This document shows positions 46,650 to 53,553 of a stretch of DNA of 64,000 bases, in pieces. This DNA is from JALHST01 sp963798435. GTDB lineage: Bacteria; Bacteroidota; Bacteroidia; Flavobacteriales; Flavobacteriaceae. Under the pieces are notes generated by a model that saw only the letters and a list, made by a program, of their open reading frames with translations, did no database searches and had not been told where the DNA came from. The first letter of the stretch is position 1; the number at the start of each line of letters is the position of its first letter. Position numbers and translations under genes: made by a program. The stretch covers positions 992,001 through 1,056,000 of the forward strand of contig CAWCTF010000004.1 in assembly GCA_963798435.1 (NCBI GenBank), read 5' to 3'.

Positions 46650-46739
46650 TTATTTTTTGGCAGGGGATATTTTGTCATGATCAGAGAGATCTAATGCTCC
46701 AATATCCTTATTAATTGCGATTACCTTCGGAAAGGTAAA
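46650..46739 (-). pseudogene. Possible C-terminal remnant of a lost gene
   Basis: A 29-codon minus-strand stretch ends at TAA 46652-46650, eight bases before the next gene's ATG. It reads FTFPKVIAINKDIG followed by ALDLSDHDKISPAKK, which looks like the tail of a secreted protein. It is cut off by an in-frame TGA inside the palindrome 46734-46748. I infer decay or deletion of a former upstream operon member. The remaining spacer to 47037 holds no other gene. Confidence 0.3.
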
Positions 46740-46748
46740 TCATTTACC
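46734..46748. promoter_or_regulatory. 15-bp palindrome
   Basis: GGTAAAT-C-ATTTACC is a perfect 7-bp inverted repeat around one base, about 90 bp upstream of the start at 46642. It could be an operator of the GH30 operon or a short hairpin. No copy was found elsewhere in the window. Confidence 0.35.
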
Positions 46749-47037
46749 ATGTTCTTATATCGTAGCAGTGAATCCCTAGTATGGGGAGCACAGCACTTTA
46801 TACAACTTGATTACATGTTGCTTCGGCACTTGTGTACTATATTTTGATGGATCCACTGCAGTCAAAACTTCATTTTACTAAATAGTATCAATTATCAAAT
46901 ATTGAATTATTTGTTTCGTCTTGCTTTAATATGACCGGTTAAAAAGCGATCCAGATAGCGAACTGCATGCAGGCTACTCACGTAAATGAAGGGTATATTC
47001 TACTTTAAATATTTGTGGTATACACCTTCTTAACGCT

Positions 47038-47361
47038 TTAAATCATTACTTCGCTAATTTGAACGACCGGTTCAATATTGGTGAAATTGGGTAAATCGGC
47101 CATTATTTTTTCGGCATTCGGACCAAACGAATTCTGAAATGAATCCATGGAAGCAAAATATAAATTTCCCATTGCCGCGTAGGCTGCAGGAGATCCAGGC
47201 GCACCTCCCCCAAGCCCTTTTTCAATGGTTGCAGCCTTTACGGAATTTCCTAATAATTCTCCAACCATGGCTACATGTTGGTTGCAATAATAGTCCATAT
47301 TGAAATGTTTGCCATCTCCGTTAGGATACAAAACACTTACTTTAATCATACCTTTTTCCAT
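47038..47361 (-). CDS. EthD-family small protein
   Basis: A 107-residue cytoplasmic protein. IKVSVLYPNGDGKHFNMDYY near the N-terminus and the later FGPNAEKIMADLPNFTN are the EthD/dimeric alpha-beta-barrel signature. EthD-like proteins form small ferredoxin-fold dimers; EthD itself accompanies ether-degrading cytochrome P450s, while most members have no assigned role. It is monocistronic here, with 395 bp of spacer downstream and about 215 bp upstream. A start at the internal M of MIKVS, four codons downstream, is equally possible. Confidence 0.75.
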   Translation of the reverse strand: MEKGMIKVSVLYPNGDGKHFNMDYYCNQHVAMVGELLGNSVKAATIEKGLGGGAPGSPAAYAAMGNLYFASMDSFQNSFGPNAEKIMADLPNFTNIEPVVQISEVMI

Positions 47362-47577
47362 ATTGGTTTGTTTTTGTGGTTCTACTTATTTGGCATCTAG
47401 GAAATTCCTGTTTTTTATGGTTTCAATCTGCATACTTTGAAAAGGAGTTTAGTCCTGCTACTTATCGTTTCGGAACTAAATTGTTAACCAAGCCTCCTAA
47501 AAGTACGTAAACCTTTCGATCTTACAAGTGGGCAGGCAGCGAGGTCCGAAGGCATTGCTTAAAAGTCGCCTCTCCCA

Positions 47578-48294
47578 TTATGGAAACGCTAGAAATGACA
47601 CTTGTAATTCCCCTAATTTTTTATAGCCCAACTCATTCATATGAATGGGGTCGTGATAATAAATATCCTTGTTGTATATGGTATATCCGCCCAAAAGGAA
47701 CTGATCAAGAAAGGGTATCCCATGGAGTCCACAGATTATTTTTTGCATGTTAACGTATTGCCCCATTCCCTGTGCATACAATGGATCATAGGCCCCACGA
47801 TCATTAAATGCTTTGCTTGAGGTGAAAAAGTAGATTAGTGCACGGGGATTTTTCTCATAGATCTTTTTTATGCAATAGTTAATTCCTCCTGCCTGAGTAG
47901 TAAGTTTTTCGGTATCATACCCATCAAATTCAGTGTAATCGGTATACGAACCAATCGCCCGATGATTGGTATAATCATTCGTTGATGCCCAAAGGATATA
48001 AATATCAAACACCCCAGCTTCATCAACTTGCTGCTGAAACGATTTGCCCTGCAAGGATGAAAAACCTGCTCCTGGAACCCCATAATTGGTAATGGTCATG
48101 CCCAAGTAGTTCTCCCACAATATTTTTGCACTCTCACTGGCGGGTATCACTGAAACAGAGCCACCAAAGACGGCAACTGACTTTCCATAATTGAAAGAAT
48201 GTTTAAAAGCCAATGTATCAATCCCACTTTGGGAATAAATACTGCTCGTAAGCATATAAAATAGAATAATCAAATACGTACTGCTTGTTTTCAT
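47578..48294 (-). CDS. Secreted SGNH/GDSL-type hydrolase
   Basis: A 238-residue protein with a signal peptide (LIILFYMLTSSIYSQ). SGNH blocks are present: FGGSVS with nucleophile S46, YGVPGAG with the oxyanion Gly, ASTNDY with N106, and HDPIHMN with D215 and H218 completing the triad. The family covers esterases that remove acetyl or other acyl groups, including carbohydrate esterases. It stands alone between the EthD gene and a WD40-like lipoprotein. Removal of acetyl groups from the same glycan is a reasonable inference. Confidence 0.8.
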   Translation of the reverse strand: MKTSSTYLIILFYMLTSSIYSQSGIDTLAFKHSFNYGKSVAVFGGSVSVIPASESAKILWENYLGMTITNYGVPGAGFSSLQGKSFQQQVDEAGVFDIYILWASTNDYTNHRAIGSYTDYTEFDGYDTEKLTTQAGGINYCIKKIYEKNPRALIYFFTSSKAFNDRGAYDPLYAQGMGQYVNMQKIICGLHGIPFLDQFLLGGYTIYNKDIYYHDPIHMNELGYKKLGELQVSFLAFP

Positions 48295-48366
48295 ACGATA
48301 AAGATTTTAAGTTTAAATAGTAGCAATGTTTTATGAACGGGGTTGCAACTCGATTTTAAGAATCAT

Positions 48367-49338
48367 TTATTCTAATTGGTCAAATCCGATTTTATAAATA
48401 TTACCAAAACCATTTAATGTACTATTTGATAATGCTTTTAGTTCACTACTATTTTTTAGTTTCTTATTTTCAAGGTTTAATCGCTCACTTGTAAAATAGA
48501 AATTACGGAATTTCCAATCTACGAACGGACAATAATCCAATTTATCGGAGTTGACCGAACCCCCTAGGTTTTTTGATTTTGTCCAGTTGCCTGTAGCATC
48601 TTTACGGCTCATATATAGGTCGCCTCCCCCGAAACCATCTTCCCTGCCGAATGAACTAAATATAATCAGATCCTCTTCTGGACTAATATAGGCATTGAAT
48701 TCGTAGGTTGTTGAGTTTATCTCAGCAGGCAGAGGAATTGGTGATTGAAACGTACCATCAACAAATTTCGACATAAAAATGTCCTCTTTACCGAATCCGT
48801 TTTTTCTGGTAGCCGTGAAAAATAAATTTCCTTTCGTACTTAGTGATGGGAAAAACTCATCTCCCTTTGTATTTACAATTGAATCTAAAGCAATGGGTTC
48901 TGACCAAACACCTTCATTTCTATCACTATACCATATATTATAATCATTTCTGGTATCATCATTGTAAATGGGTCGATTGGATGCAAAAAACAATCGGTCT
49001 CCATTATTGCTGTAAAAAGGTTCAATATCCTGATATTCTCCAGATATGTTTAATATTTCGGCCGCTGTCCATTTCCCATTATCTTGGCTTATAACCATCA
49101 AGCACCTTTTGTTTTGTTTGTAATCCCCTTGCGTATAGATAAGTTGATCTCCTTGTGGGGAAATTGCCATATCCCGTTCATATAACGGGGTAGATACCAC
49201 ATGATCCCCAAACAAGGTTGCGGTTTTCGGGGTGGTTCGGATATTTAAAGAAGACGATTTTGTTGCTTCACTATGAGATTGACAGTTTAACAGAAATACT
49301 GATAAAATAACTAGGACTTTATAGTGCATTTTGTTCAA
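48367..49338 (-). CDS. WD40-like (PD40) beta-propeller lipoprotein
   Basis: A 323-residue lipoprotein (leader VLLNC, Cys about residue 19). Repeats of the PD40/TolB type are visible: DMAISPQGDQLIYTQGD, PFYSNNGDRLFFASNRP, FPSLSTKGNLFFTATRKNG and AYISPEEDLIIFSSFGREDG. It presumably forms a six-bladed propeller in the periplasm or on the surface. Such proteins serve as sensors or scaffolds, and no enzyme site is seen. It is separated by 72 bp from the SGNH hydrolase, so the two may share a transcript. Confidence 0.75.
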   Translation of the reverse strand: MNKMHYKVLVILSVFLLNCQSHSEATKSSSLNIRTTPKTATLFGDHVVSTPLYERDMAISPQGDQLIYTQGDYKQNKRCLMVISQDNGKWTAAEILNISGEYQDIEPFYSNNGDRLFFASNRPIYNDDTRNDYNIWYSDRNEGVWSEPIALDSIVNTKGDEFFPSLSTKGNLFFTATRKNGFGKEDIFMSKFVDGTFQSPIPLPAEINSTTYEFNAYISPEEDLIIFSSFGREDGFGGGDLYMSRKDATGNWTKSKNLGGSVNSDKLDYCPFVDWKFRNFYFTSERLNLENKKLKNSSELKALSNSTLNGFGNIYKIGFDQLE

Positions 49339-49436
49339 ATATTTTCTTTTGATGCTTTAGAACAATTTCGGTTCTGATCTGCTAGGCTTTACCTCCAGTG
49401 GCGAATTACCTATGGCGATTCTATGGTTACCTTTCG

Positions 49437-49838
49437 TTATTTATCGATTTGTTCTAATTCTTTTTCGATTGATTCTTTAAGTCCGGTACCATGGAGCGTA
49501 GCATCGCGTAATGGATAGTCGACGTACCAACGAATTAAGTTTCGTTGTGTCTTCAAAAAAAAGATGTATTCTTTATCCTTTTTTAAACTATTATAATCTG
49601 AAGGATGCATGACTCCTGTTATGACGGAATCTTTTTCAGTACCGTGCCAAAATTCATCGATGCGTGTTTTATACATATCTATACCGGCATTCATTAGTAT
49701 TTCAACATACCGTTTTTGGTAGTCTCCCTCCACGGGTCCCAATCATCGTAGACCACTAGGATTTTTCTGCGCCAAAACCTGATACGAAAATATAGGAGAC
49801 AATACGATGATTAGGAGGGCTGTTTGTTTGATTATCAT
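49437..49838 (-). pseudogene. Broken gene for a small secreted protein
   Basis: On the minus strand an ATG at 49838 begins a clear signal peptide (MIIKQTALLIIVLSPIFSYQ, then VLAQ), but the frame meets TGA after 31 codons (49745-49743). The same frame then stays open for 101 codons to 49437 and reads protein-like (VEGDYQKRYVEILMNAGIDM). Around the stop the +1 frame reads KILVVYDDWDPW, so a pair of compensating indels near 49745-49770 is likely. The parts add up to about 132 residues. No family is recognised. Confidence 0.5.
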
Positions 49839-49972
49839 ATTTCGTTGCTGTCAGTTTAATAAATAGATTGAGGTGCTGAATTCTACTTGTAGTTCGACCA
49901 ACGATTTTGCAACCCCAAAGGCATCCTATTTAGGAAGCAGTTTCCCATACGTTGTTGTTCACAGGCGTTTTT

Positions 49973-50857
49973 TCAATCCGTAAACTTTAAAAATCGCTCA
50001 CCGGTCATTTTATCTCCATAGTATTCAATGGTTGCCTTGGTGATGTCATTGGGCAAGAATTCAAAAACGACTTTTGCTTGTTCGATCTTTTCCTCGAACG
50101 TATTATTGCCTATATATTTAAGACTTGCAACCAGTTGGCCATTGAATTTTACAAATAGTAAATCGTCCATGTTATTAAACTCCACTTTTTTTCTACCCAT
50201 TTGATAAAATCCTTTTATCTTATCATAGACTTTTTTGTCAAGTGCGATTTCCTTAGCCATATTAACATTAAAAACAATTGTACTTTCTCCTAAAGCGTTC
50301 TCCGATATCGTAAGTATTCTGTTTACGGCTTGGGGAGCGGAAGCCCAAGTGTCTGTATCAACATACTTGTCACCTTTAAAATAGATTTGCGTAATCAGGT
50401 CCTGTTGCTCTGGCACAGATATTCGTAAGTGTATGTGGGCGGGTCGCCAAGATGATTCATCGCCTGGGGTAGCTTTATAGGGAACAGGTAGAATCGATTT
50501 AAATTCATAGTTTCCATTTCCTTTCGTTATTTGTCCGCCGCGATACCTGTATTCGTCCGAGGTATTATCATAGACTTCATGTACATCACAATGCCAGATT
50601 TCAACCAACGCATTTTTAATGGGCGTTTTACCATCCACCTTATAAATGGTTCCTTTTAAAACAATCGGTTTTCCATTAGAATTGTCGAGTCGAAGATTTG
50701 TTCGTAAGGGTGCCCCCGGTCTGTAAAAAGGGCCGAGGATATCGGTGGTAGTGGGGGTATCGCCCTCATAGTTTTTGCCATTCCAGCTTAAATTGCCAAA
50801 TACACTTGTACTTAGCACTATGAGTGATGAATTTTTAATAAATGTTCTACGTTGCAT
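49973..50857 (-). CDS. Exported intradiol-ring-cleavage-dioxygenase-like protein
   Basis: A 294-residue protein with an N-terminal export leader (QRRTFIKNSSLIVLSTSVFG). The intradiol dioxygenase beta-sandwich spans about 35-190: TTTDILGPFYRPGAP, ALVEIWHCDVHEVYDN, YRYRGGQ and SSWRPAHIHLRI, the last containing two candidate Fe(III) His ligands; Tyr ligands lie in the preceding segments. A C-terminal extension of about 90 residues is not part of the fold. Canonical enzymes open catechol rings in the cytoplasm, whereas exported versions are of unclear function. It is monocistronic. Confidence 0.7.
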   Translation of the reverse strand: MQRRTFIKNSSLIVLSTSVFGNLSWNGKNYEGDTPTTTDILGPFYRPGAPLRTNLRLDNSNGKPIVLKGTIYKVDGKTPIKNALVEIWHCDVHEVYDNTSDEYRYRGGQITKGNGNYEFKSILPVPYKATPGDESSWRPAHIHLRISVPEQQDLITQIYFKGDKYVDTDTWASAPQAVNRILTISENALGESTIVFNVNMAKEIALDKKVYDKIKGFYQMGRKKVEFNNMDDLLFVKFNGQLVASLKYIGNNTFEEKIEQAKVVFEFLPNDITKATIEYYGDKMTGERFLKFTD

Positions 50858-51270
50858 GCTGTTTTATTTTAGGTTGTTCGAATTCGATGTCACCGTTAGC
50901 TTGCCTACAACGGTGGGGTGATGCTGGTTTTGGGGGGAGGGAATATGACTTGATTTTTTTTCTTCGACCAAGCCAGTTATTAAAGTTAAGGATTTCCTTT
51001 TACGAAACCCCTATATTTAATTTCTTTGGAAGGTAAAACGGTGAGCAGGCATTGGTTCGCCTCATTTTTTTAAAGCTAGGCACCTGTCTTTTATTTATAG
51101 ATGTTTTCAATATGCAACGCTTCAATGACCATTTCTTGCAGCGTTTTCAGTTCTTTATTAGCTGCCACCCTATACGACAATCGTACAGACATCAACAAAA
51201 GGATATAACAAACTGACCAAGCCCACCAATCATCCCGAAATTTAGCAACCAGATTTTTTTTAAGAAAAAC

Positions 51271-51316
51271 TTGCGCAACTAAATAATTGCAAATATATTC
51301 GCAACTAAATGATTGC
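51271..51316 (+). promoter_or_regulatory. ArsR promoter with two tandem operators (system 1)
   Basis: TTG (51271-51273) and TATATTCG (51294-51301) are 20 bp apart and resemble the Bacteroidota TTG / TAnnTTTG promoter. Two copies of a 16-bp imperfect dyad GCAACTAAATRATTGC lie at 51275-51290 (between the elements) and 51301-51316 (over the start region), 26 bp start to start. The ATG follows three bases later. A regulator bound here would block RNA polymerase, so autorepression is expected. Confidence 0.65.
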
Positions 51317-51319
51317 ATA

Positions 51320-51646
51320 ATGAAAACAAGAAGAGATATTTTTCAAGCAATAGCCGACCCGACAAGACGGGCGATTATTACACTTATTGCGTTACAAGCA
51401 ATGACACCAAACGCCATTGCCGAACACTTTGACTCAACACGACAAGCTGTTTCCAAGCACTTACAAATTTTGACAGCGTGCGAATTGGTAACACAAAAAC
51501 AACAGGGTAGAGAAATCTACTATCAACTTGAAGTAAACAAAATGAAAGAAATTGACAAATGGCTTAACCAATTTCGTAAAATTTGGGAAGACCGCTTTAA
51601 TCAACTTGACGAAGTATTATCAACAATTAAAAATAAGAAAAAATGA
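51320..51646 (+). CDS. ArsR-family regulator (system 1)
   Basis: Start taken at ATG 51320 (MKTRRDIFQAIADPTRR), three bases after the second operator; an upstream TTG start would lie inside the promoter. It has 108 residues with a winged helix: RRAIITLIALQAMTPNAIAE, recognition helix STRQAVSKHLQIL, and wing TQKQQGREIYYQL. It lacks the Cys metal sites of ArsR/SmtB sensors, as usual for the subgroup paired with SRPBCC proteins. It overlaps the next gene by 4 bp. Its paralogue at 60130-60453 differs in the recognition helix. Confidence 0.85.
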   Translation: MKTRRDIFQAIADPTRRAIITLIALQAMTPNAIAEHFDSTRQAVSKHLQILTACELVTQKQQGREIYYQLEVNKMKEIDKWLNQFRKIWEDRFNQLDEVLSTIKNKKK

Positions 51647-52167
51647 ACAGCAACTTAAAATTTGACTTTGTGGTCAACAAAGAAAATAAGACCATTCACA
51701 TCAAACGTGAATTTGACGCCAATCTTGAATTAGTTTGGCAAGCGTGGACAACAGCAGAGCTGCTCGACCAATGGTGGGCTCCAGCACCTTTGCGAAATCA
51801 AACGAAATATATGGATTTTCGGGTGGGCGGTTATTGGTTATATACAATGCTAGATGAGAAGGACGAAAGAATAAGGTTAAATAACGAAGAAATCTGGGCG
51901 AAATGGGACTATCTTTCTATCGTTGACAAATTATCATTTACTGTTAAAGAAGGTTTTTGTGATGAAAATGGTAAAAAATATAAGGAGTATCCAGAAAATT
52001 TGTGGGAAACTTTGTTTACAGAATCAAATAATCGTGTCGTTGTAACGATTATTTCCACTTTTGACAAATTGGAAGACCTCGAACAAACTATTGAAATGGG
52101 CTTCAAAGAAGGATTTACTGCGGGATTAAATCAATTAGAAGAATTATTAGTAACCTTAAAGAAATGA
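51643..52167 (+). CDS. SRPBCC/AHSA1-domain protein (system 1)
   Basis: A 174-residue cytoplasmic protein of the START/AHSA1 fold: IKREFDANLELVWQAWTTAE at about 20-39, LLDQWWAPAP, and VTIISTFDKLEDLEQTIEMG near the C-terminus. The fold has a deep hydrophobic cavity that binds small ligands. In ArsR-SRPBCC pairs it may supply or sense the ligand, but the role is unknown. It is coupled by ATGA overlap to both the ArsR gene and the downstream membrane protein. Confidence 0.8.
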   Translation: MNSNLKFDFVVNKENKTIHIKREFDANLELVWQAWTTAELLDQWWAPAPLRNQTKYMDFRVGGYWLYTMLDEKDERIRLNNEEIWAKWDYLSIVDKLSFTVKEGFCDENGKKYKEYPENLWETLFTESNNRVVVTIISTFDKLEDLEQTIEMGFKEGFTAGLNQLEELLVTLKK

Positions 52168-52547
52168 AAAAAGAAACATTAAAAAGCATTGTGGCTATTG
52201 TTGCAGGATTTGTAATACTGGTAATTTTATCAATAGTAACAGACAGCATTTTGGAAAAAGCCGGCATAATGAAAACAGAGCCATTTGCCGATAATTCTGT
52301 TTGGTTGATTGTGATAATAGTTGGATACAGAACTGTTTTCAATACATTCGGTTGTTATTTGACTGCACGACTTGCACCGAACAAACCAATGAAACACGCC
52401 ATTATTCTAGGAATAATCGGTGTTGTGTTAACAATTGTGGGACTTATCGCTATGTGGGACATTCCACCGCGTTGGTATCCTATTTCACTCATAGTATTGA
52501 CCTTGCCTGCTGCGTGGCTTGGCGGAAAAATGGCAATTAAAAAGTAG
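52164..52547 (+). CDS. Small four-helix membrane protein
   Basis: A 127-residue protein with four predicted membrane helices: IVAIVAGFVILVILSIVTDS, VWLIVIIVGYRTVFNTFGCY, AIILGIIGVVLTIVGLIAMW and LIVLTLPAAWLGGKM. No catalytic motif is visible. It is the third gene of the ArsR-SRPBCC operon, with a 4-bp start overlap. In the paralogous operon a DoxX-like membrane protein occupies the same slot, suggesting a membrane component is a common output of these regulators. Confidence 0.65.
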   Translation: MKKETLKSIVAIVAGFVILVILSIVTDSILEKAGIMKTEPFADNSVWLIVIIVGYRTVFNTFGCYLTARLAPNKPMKHAIILGIIGVVLTIVGLIAMWDIPPRWYPISLIVLTLPAAWLGGKMAIKK

Positions 52548-52621
52548 TATAATTTGGTTGTAACCAGACAACCTAAACAGACGGACAAAAAGGGCGAACA
52601 GCTAACAATGTATATAAAAAA

Positions 52622-52706
52622 TAGGCGAATTAGTTCTAAATTCAAACGTTTTGCCTCGCATTAAACTTTGTACGTAACCGAAAGTTTGGTGCTTTGAAAT
52701 CGCCTA
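52622..52706. repeat. Inverted repeat flanking the ArsR operon end
   Basis: TAGGCGA (52622-52628) and TCGCCTA (52700-52706) form a 7-bp inverted repeat across 71 bp in the 170-bp gap after the membrane protein gene. GCTAACAATG just outside (52601-52610) resembles a recombination-site half (xYYYAAC). The element could mark a cassette boundary or be a long-loop terminator between the convergent genes. Confidence 0.3.
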
Positions 52707-52717
52707 CTTTTCATATA

Positions 52718-52996
52718 CTAAACGGTATAATCAATTGTTTCCTTTTCACTCTTTTTTAATTCGGATAAAACCTCAAAAACAAAGCTTTCTTCTCCATACT
52801 CAATCCAATCTTTTTGGAAACCCTTGTTCCTATGGCTTCCGAATTTGAGTTCCATTTTATGTCTGTTCCATTTTGATTCCATATCAACACTACGGTCAAT
52901 AAAAACTTTGTTATTTTTAATATTTTTTATTTGAAAAACTCCCATTGGAATTTTCATCTGTTTGTACTTTTCTTTAAGCTCTTTTTTTGTTTTCAT
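52718..52996 (-). CDS. GIY-YIG-like nuclease-family protein, truncated
   Basis: A 92-residue protein. GVFQIKNIKNNKVFIDRSVD followed by WNRHKMELKFG and the later YGEESFVFEVLSEL match the small GIY-YIG-fold proteins common in Bacteroidota, where the GIY signature is degraded to GVF. As I recall them, family members continue with about 15-20 residues after ETIDY; this one stops at TVTAG-like bases (last residues ETIDYTV), so the C-terminus is cut at the edge of the inverted repeat. Function is not established. It is 1 bp from the SnoaL-like gene. Confidence 0.6.
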   Translation of the reverse strand: MKTKKELKEKYKQMKIPMGVFQIKNIKNNKVFIDRSVDMESKWNRHKMELKFGSHRNKGFQKDWIEYGEESFVFEVLSELKKSEKETIDYTV

Positions 52997-52997
52997 A

Positions 52998-53411
52998 TTA
53001 CATAAATCCTAATTGTTTCATAACGGTTATTCTGTCAAAAACTTGAGTATGCCCATTAATCAAATTGTCCTTGAAATGATAAATTGTTAAGCCTTTTGTG
53101 TTTATAGATTTTTTAGTCGGTGGATATTCCCCGATCATTCCAAGGTTTGTTCCAGTTAATATCCAAGTTATAGCAACGTGATTTTCTTCTGGAATTGCAG
53201 ATGTTATTTCAAAATTCATATCAGGAAATGAATTGAATGAAAAACGAAGTCTTTCTTTAAATTCAGAATGAGATAAAGTTTTCCCTTCCCAAGGGTCTGC
53301 TGTGTCAAGATGAATAGTATATTCTGGATGGACATAGTCTTCAACTTTATCGAGATTCTTTTTATTCCATATTTCAGTCATAAATTCCCTTAAGAACGAT
53401 TCTTTGTTCAT
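52998..53411 (-). CDS. SnoaL-like polyketide-cyclase-family protein
   Basis: Start taken at ATG 53411 (MNKESFLREFMTEIWNKKNL); a TTG eight codons earlier is possible. It has 137 residues with the NTF2/SnoaL fold: VEDYVHPEYTIH, HSEFKERLRFSFNSFPDMNF and HVAITWILTGTNLG are typical. SnoaL proteins act as aldol cyclases, hydrolases or ligand binders, and most bacterial members have no known substrate. It is immediately followed by the truncated GIY-YIG gene. Confidence 0.75.
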   Translation of the reverse strand: MNKESFLREFMTEIWNKKNLDKVEDYVHPEYTIHLDTADPWEGKTLSHSEFKERLRFSFNSFPDMNFEITSAIPEENHVAITWILTGTNLGMIGEYPPTKKSINTKGLTIYHFKDNLINGHTQVFDRITVMKQLGFM

Positions 53412-53553
53412 CTTCTGTTTATTAGGAGGCGCCAACTGTCACGTCTCTGTAGGCGTTGCGGTGACTATTCCGTTGGCATCTTCTGTTGAGCTAAAATAAG
53501 AAATTTCAATTCGCAAGCCAATTCAGTACTTGATTATGGCAGTAGTTCACCCT

